This document shows, in pieces, positions 49,601 through 55,878 of a DNA stretch of 64,000 nt (its first letter is position 1; every line of letters starts with the position of its first letter). The stretch is from Inquilinus sp052113205 (lineage in GTDB: Bacteria > Pseudomonadota > Alphaproteobacteria > DSM-16000 > Inquilinaceae). The position numbers and the translations under genes were made by a program. The DNA lies in assembly GCF_052113205.1 (NCBI RefSeq), contig NZ_JBFRCU010000010.1, forward strand, positions 68,161-132,160, in the 5' to 3' direction. Under the pieces are notes generated by a model that was not told where the DNA came from, did no database searches, and was given only the letters and a program-made list of their open reading frames with translations.

Positions 49601-50095
49601 GGCGACGACCATGTGATCGTCGTCTACAAGGATCTGGAGCCCGAGGTGCCCCGGCCGGGCGAAGCCTATTCCGACCCCGAGCATCAGCAGGCCACTCTTG
49701 CCAAGCTCGACCGCCTCGGCTTCCCGATCGCGAGGAACCAGGCCGAGTTCGACTTCAACGGACAGAAGGCCTTCCTGCAGGACCGCTATGTCGCCAACGA
49801 CCGGGATCTCGACACCCGGATGGATGCCAGCGGTCAGCCGCTCAGCGTCACGCTGCTGAACCAGAACAGCATCTCGAGCCTGAAGGCGATCCGCAGTCTG
49901 CTGATCGAAAAGGATGTCGCCATCGCCGACCTGCAGTTCCTGATCGACAAGGATGGCCGCTTCGTCATTGCCGACCCGGTCGGCATGAAGCAGGGGTTGG
50001 ACGATGATGGCCGACGCCAGCAGGCCACCAATCTGCGGGAGATCGACGACCTCATCGATACGGCCGAGGTCAATCTCAGCCAACCGCCGAACTAG
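46685..50095 (+). CDS. Large DUF4781-like protein with C-terminal kinase-like domain (candidate toxin/effector)
   Basis: A 1136-residue protein without a signal peptide. Residues about 470-560 (VTVLPIQYSSRQTGPVQLPL ... WFVDNLGARYDSFGKW ... LPPGNVTYPKGG) resemble, from memory, the DUF4781 family. About 560-700 is Gly/Ala-rich and hydrophobic, and 725-775 is a Pro-rich linker. The last about 180 residues read as a minimal kinase fold: glycine loop VLGTGVEKTAFAFG, candidate ATP lysine VVYK (about 982), hinge-like AFLQDRYV, catalytic-loop-like IADLQFLIDKDG (D at about 1082) and a metal-loop-like FVIADPVG. HopBF1-type effector kinases are a possible parallel. Architecture and size suggest a polymorphic toxin or effector; this is inference. 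The ribosome-binding sequence is GGGGAGGGGG. Confidence 0.8.
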   Translation: MVLPAERYGGLPPVRRAERPQQNSPVRFADVVDAVRKEGDPASGTQGAAAQARPEDPPKPPPGLTDPAKTIADDRRRSIDDWVGGADDSFWPWKDDSHDKVAHALRGNSELGGLTGDERRYLVDRALDKWVREGETYSSPRDLARDVRGDGTLGPLVAERCAVKAAALEAEQRRKPPSDRNGDAVDIGGAAIVALHVEPGRKTDAAQQAALRQLVEKLGPSKAAGLAESLSSPGLETEYASATLEALNAGPFTDSGWAFATSAFSTTQEQRYGQGTDLSMPMAKALARGLFPQDSQRQQQEAQRIGDLLSTPIGRSLLTPPNAVLGEDKVGPERRAQALAVVLQTPEITAARLSRDGFDPWASPLIATPIAQDSADRALAASRQTPEAAADRLGGGSGVGIPEELHGTQLDNRVGQAMNLPPEGVSADTPPDKLKQLTDAAARGEHSFYTTGDNAETVRKITATIRDLGGDTARVTVLPIQYSSRQTGPVQLPLFRVEGKDGKAWFVDNLGARYDSFGKWTEKNQLPPGNVTYPKGGELKPGPDGKVALDSRNTPKTPDTIGEQLLEAGDMFALVGGLLAGGAMMIGSGGTAAPVVMIAAGAWTVGRGAQTLAERGDIGLPNDLGDPQARAAYFNIAAGVLSGLPLGRAAFLARTGQDVTMPGVWAVANGTAIGADTAAAGNTGYTLVKDWNDLDPAQRFEMGLGMAFWTVSAGAMARQAFQPRTGAPADPPGSTSRPDGEATPSDPSASAPRPEGEAPPPTPPGDGARGGRVPSRTLDLRPGEDGSSPRTQKVPFPRVDMDRIWVGGRLPADDGSIGRARLRSLDGLLRDKNIKSVNVAHLAAADDAGHVVDAAGNRFTVPELFTKSLLEREYADHPIVLNIAQPSAEANAFAQRVADYSGVDVYVTGSRDRNLWNVFHRKTTPQGPSGRIEVENGRTFSVDDQGRRRAIDPETNLGKVLGTGVEKTAFAFGDDHVIVVYKDLEPEVPRPGEAYSDPEHQQATLAKLDRLGFPIARNQAEFDFNGQKAFLQDRYVANDRDLDTRMDASGQPLSVTLLNQNSISSLKAIRSLLIEKDVAIADLQFLIDKDGRFVIADPVGMKQGLDDDGRRQQATNLREIDDLIDTAEVNLSQPPN

Positions 50096-50241
50096 GCCAG
50101 GCTGGTCGGCTTCACCCGGCCGAAGGGGATGACGACCGCCTTGGCGACGAGCTTGCGCCGCAGCGCCAGCCGGACGATGCCGGTCGCGACCAGGCCGAAG
50201 AAAAAGGCCGGGACCACCGACACGCTGAGACGAGCCGCCAT
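50092..50241 (-). CDS. Small single-pass membrane protein
   Basis: A 49-residue candidate protein with one hydrophobic helix (VSVVPAFFFGLVATGIV) followed by a basic segment (RLALRRKLVAKAV). The ATG at 50239-50241 is preceded at 9 bp by a full GGAGG ribosome-binding sequence on the minus strand, which is the best support for it. Its end overlaps the stop of the DUF4781-like gene. It is divergent from the binding-protein gene at 50403 and could share the Fur-box region, about 100 bp away. No family is recognised. Confidence 0.5.
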   Translation of the reverse strand: MAARLSVSVVPAFFFGLVATGIVRLALRRKLVAKAVVIPFGRVKPTSLA

Positions 50242-50336
50242 CGATGCAACCTCCGAGACCACCGGCGGACGCCCCTTCGCCGGGATAGCTGGCTCAGCGG
50301 TTGCGGCCAACGGCCACCGAAAGCGGTCGCATAGAG

Positions 50337-50357
50337 ATTGATAATCACTCTCATATC
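50337..50357. promoter_or_regulatory. Fur-box-like site
   Basis: Read on the minus strand the core is TGAGAGTGATTATCA, one base from the common Fur-box form TGAGAATGATTATCA; on the plus strand it begins ATTGATAATCACTCTCAT. It lies about 45 bp upstream of the ATG of the metal-chelate binding protein gene in an AT-rich segment. Iron-dependent repression of that gene, and perhaps of the divergent small gene, is inferred. Confidence 0.7.
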
Positions 50358-50402
50358 GTTCATTGAATTGACTGACGTAACCATCATTCCGGATCTGCCT
50401 CC

Positions 50403-51530
50403 ATGATCTCCCGGCGCTCCCTCGGCCTCGCGGCCGCCCTTCTGTTCGCCACCGCCGCGGCGTCGGCGGCCGAGACCCGGACGGTGGAGGACGTCGCCGG
50501 CCGCAGCGTGCAGGTCCCGGCCGAGGCGAAGCGGATCATCCTGGGCGAGGGGCGGCAGATCTATCTGCTGGCGGCGCTCGACACCGAGGCGCCGTTCCAG
50601 CGCGTCGTCGGCTGGCGCGACGATCTCGAGAAGGCCGACCGCGACGGCTATGAGATCTATCGCGAAAAGTACCCCTTCATCGCCGACCTGCCGCGCTTCG
50701 GCGGCGCCAAGGAGGGCACCTTCGACGTCGAGCAGGCGCTGTCGCTGCATCCCGACCTGGTGGTGATGAACCTCGAATCGAAGCTGGCGACCGACGAGGG
50801 CGGGCTGATCGACAAGCTCGCCGCCGTCGGCATCCCGGTGGTGTTCATCGATTTCCGCGAGCGGCCCTTCGAGAATGCGGAGAAGAGCATCCGCATCCTC
50901 GGCCAGGTGATCGGGCGCGGGCAGCGGGCGGAAGAGGTGATCGCCTTCCGCCGCGCCGAGATCGAGAAGGTTACCGCCCGGCTCGCATCCTATGCCGGGC
51001 CGCGGCCGCAGGTGATGATCGACCGCGCCGGCGGCTACAGCGACGAATNCTGCATGTCCTTCGGCGACGAGAATTTCGGCCGGATGATCTCGGTCGCCGG
51101 CGGCGACAACATCGCCCGCGACCTGATCCCCGGCACCTTCGGCACGCTGAACCCGGAGCAGATCGTCGCGTCGAAGCCGGATGTGGTGATCGTCACCGGC
51201 AGCAACTGGACGCTGTACGAGACCGCCGGCGCCTGGGTCGGCGTCGGCCCCGGCGCCGACCGCGACGTCAGCCGCGCGCGGCTGCAGGCGCTGATGCAGC
51301 GCCCGGCCTTCACCACCATCCCGGCGACTGAGACCGGCCGGGTGCACGCGATCTGGCACCAGTTCTACGACAGCCCCTACCAGTTCGTGGCGATCCAGGC
51401 ACTGGCGAAATGGCTGCATCCGGAGCTGTTTGCCGATCTCGACCCGGACGCCACCTTCCGCACCTTTCACGAACGCTTCCTGCCGGTGGAGTACCGGCCG
51501 GGCTATTGGGTCTCGCTGACGCCGGGATGA
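50403..51530 (+). CDS. Iron-siderophore-type ABC transporter substrate-binding protein
   Basis: A 375-residue binding protein of the FecB/BtuF (cluster VIII) fold. A signal peptide is seen (RRSLGLAAALLFATAAASAA). Typical blocks are TVEDVAGRSVQVPAEAKRII, VVGWRDDLEKADRDGYE, LHPDLVVMNLES, GIPVVFIDFRERPFENAEKS and LNPEQIVASKPDVVIVTGSN. No permease or ATPase gene is adjacent. The Fur-box-like site upstream supports a ferric-chelate substrate. A decayed partial copy of this gene lies at 54152-54282, on the other side of the RTX gene. N at 51049 hides one residue. Confidence 0.9.
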   Translation: MISRRSLGLAAALLFATAAASAAETRTVEDVAGRSVQVPAEAKRIILGEGRQIYLLAALDTEAPFQRVVGWRDDLEKADRDGYEIYREKYPFIADLPRFGGAKEGTFDVEQALSLHPDLVVMNLESKLATDEGGLIDKLAAVGIPVVFIDFRERPFENAEKSIRILGQVIGRGQRAEEVIAFRRAEIEKVTARLASYAGPRPQVMIDRAGGYSDEXCMSFGDENFGRMISVAGGDNIARDLIPGTFGTLNPEQIVASKPDVVIVTGSNWTLYETAGAWVGVGPGADRDVSRARLQALMQRPAFTTIPATETGRVHAIWHQFYDSPYQFVAIQALAKWLHPELFADLDPDATFRTFHERFLPVEYRPGYWVSLTPG

Positions 51531-51676
51531 GGGCCGATAATCCTATGACGATCGCCCCATGTCATGAAAACGCCACCGGCCGCCCGTAGATTGCATGGCA
51601 GGGAGAATATAAGGCTGAAGTGCCGGAGCGTGCCACGGCCGCCCAGGGCGGCATCGAATCGAGGAGGGTTGAGCTC

Positions 51677-54136
51677 ATGCCGGGACCCGTCACACCCGAA
51701 TTCGTCGTCAACACCTGGAACGGCGCCTGGCAGGACAATCCGGATGTCACGACGCTGGCCAACGGCAATGTCGTCGTCATCTGGGACTCGCCGTATCTGG
51801 ACGAGGATGTCCAATACGCCGCGGCTCAGGTGTTCCGCCCCGATGGCACGCCGGTCGGCAACGAGAAGATCCTGTCGGACCTCGCGCTCATCGCCAACCA
51901 TGCCCGGATCGAGGCGCTCGCGGGCGGCGGCTTCGCGGCGGTGTGGGAAGGCAGCCCCGATTCGGTCCTGGAGCGGGCCGACATCTACACCGCCGTCTAT
52001 GACGACAACGGCAACCGCGTCAGCGCGATCCAGAAGGTCAACCAGCCCACCGACGACTATTACTTCGCCCCCGAGATCGTCTCCCGCGCGAATGGCGGCT
52101 ACACCGTCATCTGGTCGCGGGAAGGGACCGCCGACGGCGAGCCGGCGTTTCATGGCGACAACTCCTTCGCCCGGAGCTTTTCGGCGGCCGGTTTGCCCAT
52201 CGACGCCGTGTTCCAGCTCAACCAGCGGACCTTCGGCGACCAGCACGACGTGCGGGCGACGCAGCTCTCCAACGGCAATATCGTCACCATCTGGGAAAGC
52301 GAATACGGCAGCCAGAGCCCGTACGGAATCCCATCGGATCTGCGCGCGCGCATCCTCGGCCCCGACGGCCGGCCGGTCACGGCGGAACTCGGTCTGGCAC
52401 CCGAGACCGACGGTCCCAACCAAGGCTTCGCGCTCGCCAGCACGGATATTTCCGTCGCGGCGCTCACCGGCGGCCGCTTCGTCGCGACCTGGGTGGAGAC
52501 GGTTCTCGACGCCCAGCCGGACGGCGACACCGCCTTCCGTCTCTACGGCCGGATCTTCTCGGCCGACGGCCGGCCCGAGACGGCGACGTTCCAGATCAAC
52601 ACCTTCGACGGCGAGATCCCGGACCATTCGAGCGTGGTCGGCCTGGCGGGCGGCGGCTTCGCCGTGGTCTGGGACCAGTGGCCGCCGGACGCATGGCCGC
52701 TTCCGGACCAGCATTTCAAGGAGGTGTTCGGCCAGTACTTCTTCGAGGACGGGCGCAAGGTCGGCGGCAACTTCCTGATCAACCAGTCCTATGTCGGCAA
52801 CCAGGAATGGCCGTCGGTCACGGCGCTGGAGACCGGCGGGTTCTTCGTGGCCTATGAGAGCGAGGATCTCGACGGCGACGACGACGGGATCGGCGGCCGC
52901 GTGTTCTCCGGCGTCACGGTCGCGACGCTGACCGGCTCCGCTGCCGCCGATCTGCTGCAAGGCGGCAGCGGCAGCGAGCGCATCTTGGGCCTCGCCGGCA
53001 ACGATCAGCTGGTCGGGAATAGCGGCGACGATATCCTGACGGGTGACGGCGGCAACGACGTGCTTCCTGGCGGCGCCGGGGCCGACTGGCTCGATGGCGG
53101 CGCCGGCAGCGACACCGTCAGCTACTACACCGCCACGGTCGGCGTGACGGTGGATCTCGCCACCGGCAAGGGCACCGGCGGCGAGGCCCAGGGTGACCGG
53201 CTGGTCTCGATCGAGAATGTTTCGGGCAGCCAGGCCGGCGACACCCTCACCGGCAACGCCGGCGCCAACACCCTGCAGGGCTGGAACGGCAACGACGTGC
53301 TCCGCGGCGGCGCCGGGGCCGACCGGCTCGATGGCGGCGTGGGCATCGACACGGCCAGCTACTACACCGGCACGGTTGGAATCTCGGTGGATCTCTCCAC
53401 TGGCCAGGGCGCCGGCGGCGAGGCCCAGGGCGACAGGCTGGCCTCGATCGAGAATGTCTCGGGCGGCCAGGCCAGCGACACCCTCGCCGGCAATGCCGGC
53501 GCCAACACGCTGCAAGGCTGGAACGGCAGCGACGTGCTCCGCGGCGGCGCCGGGGCGGATCGCCTCGACGGTGGCGCCGGCATCGACACCGCGACCTATT
53601 GGGGCGAGACAACCGGCGTGACGGTGAATCTCGCCACCGGCACGGGCACCGGCGGCAACGCCCAGGGCGACATCCTGATCGGGATCGAGAACGTCAACGG
53701 CGGCAAGGCCGGGGACACCCTGATCGGCAGCGCCGGCGCCAATGCGCTCAACGGCTATGACGGCAGCGACGTGCTCCGCGGCGGCGCCGGCAAGGACACG
53801 CTGACCGGCGGCAGCGGCGGCGACCGCTTCGCCTTCGCCGCGACGGGCGACAGCGTCACGGGCGCCAACGCCGACCGGATCACCGACTTCAGCCGGGCCC
53901 AGGGCGACCGGATCGATCTGTCAGCGCTCGACGCCAATTCGGCCGCCACCGGCAACCAGGCCTTCAGCTTCATCGGCAGCGGTGCCTTCACCCATCATGC
54001 GGGCCAACTGCGCGCCGCCGTCACCGGCCCCGGCGTCACGACCATCGCCGGTGATGTCAACGGCGACGGCGTCTCCGATTTCCACATCCAGCTCACCGGT
54101 GCCGTCGGCCTCGTCGCCGCCGACTTTGTGCTGTAG
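51677..54136 (+). CDS. RTX protein with N-terminal beta-propeller-like repeats
   Basis: An 819-residue secreted-type protein. Residues 1-410 are about eight repeats of the form 'V..L.NGN.VV.W.S' (TTLANGNVVVIWDSP, ALAGGGFAAVWEGS, QLSNGNIVTIWESE, GLAGGGFAVVWDQW), suggesting a beta-propeller. Residues about 420-700 hold RTX nonapeptides (GGAGADRLDGGAG) within a 79-residue tandem repeat. The last 120 residues are the serralysin-type C-terminal domain (GGSGGDRFAFAATGDSV ... ITDFSRAQGDRIDLSALDA) ending AADFVL. There is no signal peptide; a type I secretion system elsewhere would be needed. The start is set by the AGGAGG at 51661-51666. Binding partner or enzyme activity is unknown. Confidence 0.88.
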   Translation: MPGPVTPEFVVNTWNGAWQDNPDVTTLANGNVVVIWDSPYLDEDVQYAAAQVFRPDGTPVGNEKILSDLALIANHARIEALAGGGFAAVWEGSPDSVLERADIYTAVYDDNGNRVSAIQKVNQPTDDYYFAPEIVSRANGGYTVIWSREGTADGEPAFHGDNSFARSFSAAGLPIDAVFQLNQRTFGDQHDVRATQLSNGNIVTIWESEYGSQSPYGIPSDLRARILGPDGRPVTAELGLAPETDGPNQGFALASTDISVAALTGGRFVATWVETVLDAQPDGDTAFRLYGRIFSADGRPETATFQINTFDGEIPDHSSVVGLAGGGFAVVWDQWPPDAWPLPDQHFKEVFGQYFFEDGRKVGGNFLINQSYVGNQEWPSVTALETGGFFVAYESEDLDGDDDGIGGRVFSGVTVATLTGSAAADLLQGGSGSERILGLAGNDQLVGNSGDDILTGDGGNDVLPGGAGADWLDGGAGSDTVSYYTATVGVTVDLATGKGTGGEAQGDRLVSIENVSGSQAGDTLTGNAGANTLQGWNGNDVLRGGAGADRLDGGVGIDTASYYTGTVGISVDLSTGQGAGGEAQGDRLASIENVSGGQASDTLAGNAGANTLQGWNGSDVLRGGAGADRLDGGAGIDTATYWGETTGVTVNLATGTGTGGNAQGDILIGIENVNGGKAGDTLIGSAGANALNGYDGSDVLRGGAGKDTLTGGSGGDRFAFAATGDSVTGANADRITDFSRAQGDRIDLSALDANSAATGNQAFSFIGSGAFTHHAGQLRAAVTGPGVTTIAGDVNGDGVSDFHIQLTGAVGLVAADFVL
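53090..53790 (+). repeat. 237-bp tandem repeat inside the RTX gene
   Basis: Three units of 237 bp (79 codons) start near 53090, 53327 and 53564. Each begins with CTCGATGGCGGC or its close variant and encodes a segment such as TASYYTGTVGISVDLSTGQG followed by NAGANTLQGWNG and an RTX run. Units one and two are very similar at the DNA level, so this locus can be expected to vary in copy number by recombination. Confidence 0.8.
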
Positions 54137-54151
54137 CACCGGGCATCGGTG

Positions 54152-54282
54152 CCGCGGCCGCAGGTGATGATTGACCGCACCGGCGGCAACAGCGGCGAAT
54201 GCTGCATGTTCCGCACCTTCCACGAGCATTTCCTGCCGGCGGAGGACCGGCCGGCTATTGGGTCTCGCTCACGCCGGGGTGA
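54152..54282 (+). pseudogene. Remnant of the FecB/BtuF-type binding-protein gene
   Basis: 54152-54209 matches 51000-51057 of the intact gene (CCGCGGCCGCAGGTGATGAT start, few mismatches), and 54210-54282 matches 51458-51530, including the stop codon. About 400 bp in between are missing, and the join lies at a short common CTTCCGCACC-like sequence. A further one-base loss (CCGGCCGGCT for CCGGCCGGGCT) breaks the frame. It starts 16 bp after the RTX gene, so intact gene and remnant flank the RTX gene in direct orientation. Confidence 0.85.
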
Positions 54283-54325
54283 GGGTGGTCGGTTCCGCTT
54301 CTAGCATCGGGGGCTGGGGGNGGGG

Positions 54326-54520
54326 CGGGTCTGCACCCCCCTGCTCGCCGCCTTCCCGAAGACCTTTCACCGGGCCCGGCTCGCCGCCGCCTTGGCCAGC
54401 GGCCTGGGGCTGGAGGATGCCATCCGGCGCGGGAATGCCGCCGCCGGCCGCCTGGTGTCGCTCGGAGACGAGGAGCGGGACGCCCGCTTCGGCGCGGCTG
54501 GTCCGCAGGCGGCGGGCTGA
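54326..54520 (+). pseudogene. Possible C-terminal fragment of a PfkB-type sugar kinase
   Basis: An open frame without a start codon reads LLAAFPKTFHRARLAAALAS, then GLGLEDAIRRGNAAAGRLVS and stops at 54518-54520. The pattern 'TFH.A.LAAL..GL.LE.A.R.GNAAA...V' is that of the last helices of PfkB/ribokinase-family kinases, after the G-A-G-D active site, which is missing here. The call is tentative because the match is short. Confidence 0.35.
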
Positions 54521-54561
54521 TGCAGACCCGGTCCACTGGGTTCGAGACCTGCACGCAATGA

Positions 54562-55878
54562 TCAGCCCGACGTTTTTCGAGAGCCGGATGACTGTTGATC
54601 AGCGGCATGCTCGCCCTCGGATGGCTGTGTCGCCGCAACCTGCACGCGCATACCGTCGCGTATGTTCACGGGCGGGTTCAGGACCACCTGATCGCCGTCG
54701 TTCAGCCCGGCCCGGATGTCGAGGCTGGCGCCGTTATCGGCCAGCACGTCGAGATGGTGCAACTGCAGTGCTCCGTTCGAGTACACGGCGGCCGAAAGTC
54801 CGTGCTCGTCGAAGATGACCGCCTGCGACGGCAGCACGATCACGGGGCTGGGCCGCGGGATCGCCAGCCGGACGACGCAGTACAACCCGGCGGTGAGTGC
54901 CCCATCGGAGTTGTCGACATCGACCTCGGCCAGCAGCGTCCTGGTGCCTGGCTGCAAAGAGCCGGCGGTGCGGGCGACGCGGCCATGGAAGACCCGGCCG
55001 GGCAGCTGCGGCACCGTCACCTCGGCATCCTCACCATCCTTGAGCGCGAAGTAGTCCTCCTGCGGCACGAAGATCTGAATCCGCAGCGTGCTGGTCTGCA
55101 CCAGCGACAGCAGCGGTGTGCCGGAGGCACTATCCGCGGTCACGAGTGTGCCGACGTCGAAGTTGCGGCTGGCGACAACCCCGTCGAACGGGGCCACCAC
55201 CCTCTCGAAGCCGGTCAACTGCTGGAGCCGCGCTACATCGGCCTGCTGGGCGACGATACTGGCTTGGGCCGCGGCGACGGCTGCGGTGGTGGCGGCCTGG
55301 CTGGAGCTGTCGGTGTCGCCCTGCTCCTTGCTGGCCCAGCCCTGCTGCACCAGCCGCGTGGTGCGCTGGTTGGTGACCACCGCGAGGTGCTCATTGGCCC
55401 GGTCCTGCGCCAGGGTCGCCTGGGTCTGGGCAAGCTGCGCCGTCGCCTGGCCCAGTTGCTGGTCCAGATCAGGCGCCGCGATCACGGCCATGACGTCGCC
55501 CGCCTTGACATGGCTGCCGATGTCGACGTTGCGGGTGGCGATGTAACCGGTCGCGCGGGCGTTCACCACGGTGCTGGTGAAGGCGTCGGTGGTGCCCGGC
55601 AGCTCGTCGATCTTCGGGCCCTGCACCATGGTAACGGCGACCGTGCGAACGATCGGCCGATCGTCACGGATCTCGTTGCGCACGGTCGTCGCCTGGGCGT
55701 CGAGCACGCTGCGACTCCACAGGCCAAAGCCGACCGCCCCGCCGATCGCGACGATCGACGTCAGCCCGAGGANTCGCGCGATCCGCCGCCGCCCTGGTGT
55801 CGGGCCAGCCGGAGGAGCGGTGTTCTGCTCCGTGTGGCCGGTGGGGCTGTCGATGGGACGGTGGTCCAAGATGGTCAC
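54562..55878 (-). CDS. RND efflux periplasmic adaptor (membrane fusion protein)
   Basis: A 438-residue HlyD/AcrA-type adaptor. An N-terminal membrane segment (LTSIVAIGGAVGFGLWSRSV) anchors it, followed by a lipoyl half (GYIATRNVDIGSHVKAGDVM), an alpha-hairpin (about 150-230, with DRANEHLAVVTNQRTTRLVQ), the second lipoyl half (RVVAPFDGVVASRNFDVGTL) and a beta-barrel/MP domain (VPQLPGRVFHGRVARTAGSL). It overlaps the end of the RND permease gene by 4 bp and is translated after it, the reverse of the more common adaptor-first order. No outer-membrane channel gene is nearby. N at 55773 hides one residue. Confidence 0.92.
   Translation of the reverse strand: MTILDHRPIDSPTGHTEQNTAPPAGPTPGRRRIARXLGLTSIVAIGGAVGFGLWSRSVLDAQATTVRNEIRDDRPIVRTVAVTMVQGPKIDELPGTTDAFTSTVVNARATGYIATRNVDIGSHVKAGDVMAVIAAPDLDQQLGQATAQLAQTQATLAQDRANEHLAVVTNQRTTRLVQQGWASKEQGDTDSSSQAATTAAVAAAQASIVAQQADVARLQQLTGFERVVAPFDGVVASRNFDVGTLVTADSASGTPLLSLVQTSTLRIQIFVPQEDYFALKDGEDAEVTVPQLPGRVFHGRVARTAGSLQPGTRTLLAEVDVDNSDGALTAGLYCVVRLAIPRPSPVIVLPSQAVIFDEHGLSAAVYSNGALQLHHLDVLADNGASLDIRAGLNDGDQVVLNPPVNIRDGMRVQVAATQPSEGEHAADQQSSGSRKTSG

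Noticed and set aside
53090..53790. Tandem repeats considered as a possible CRISPR array
   Set aside because: The repeats are 237 bp, in frame, and encode RTX protein units; there are no short repeats with unique spacers and no cas genes.
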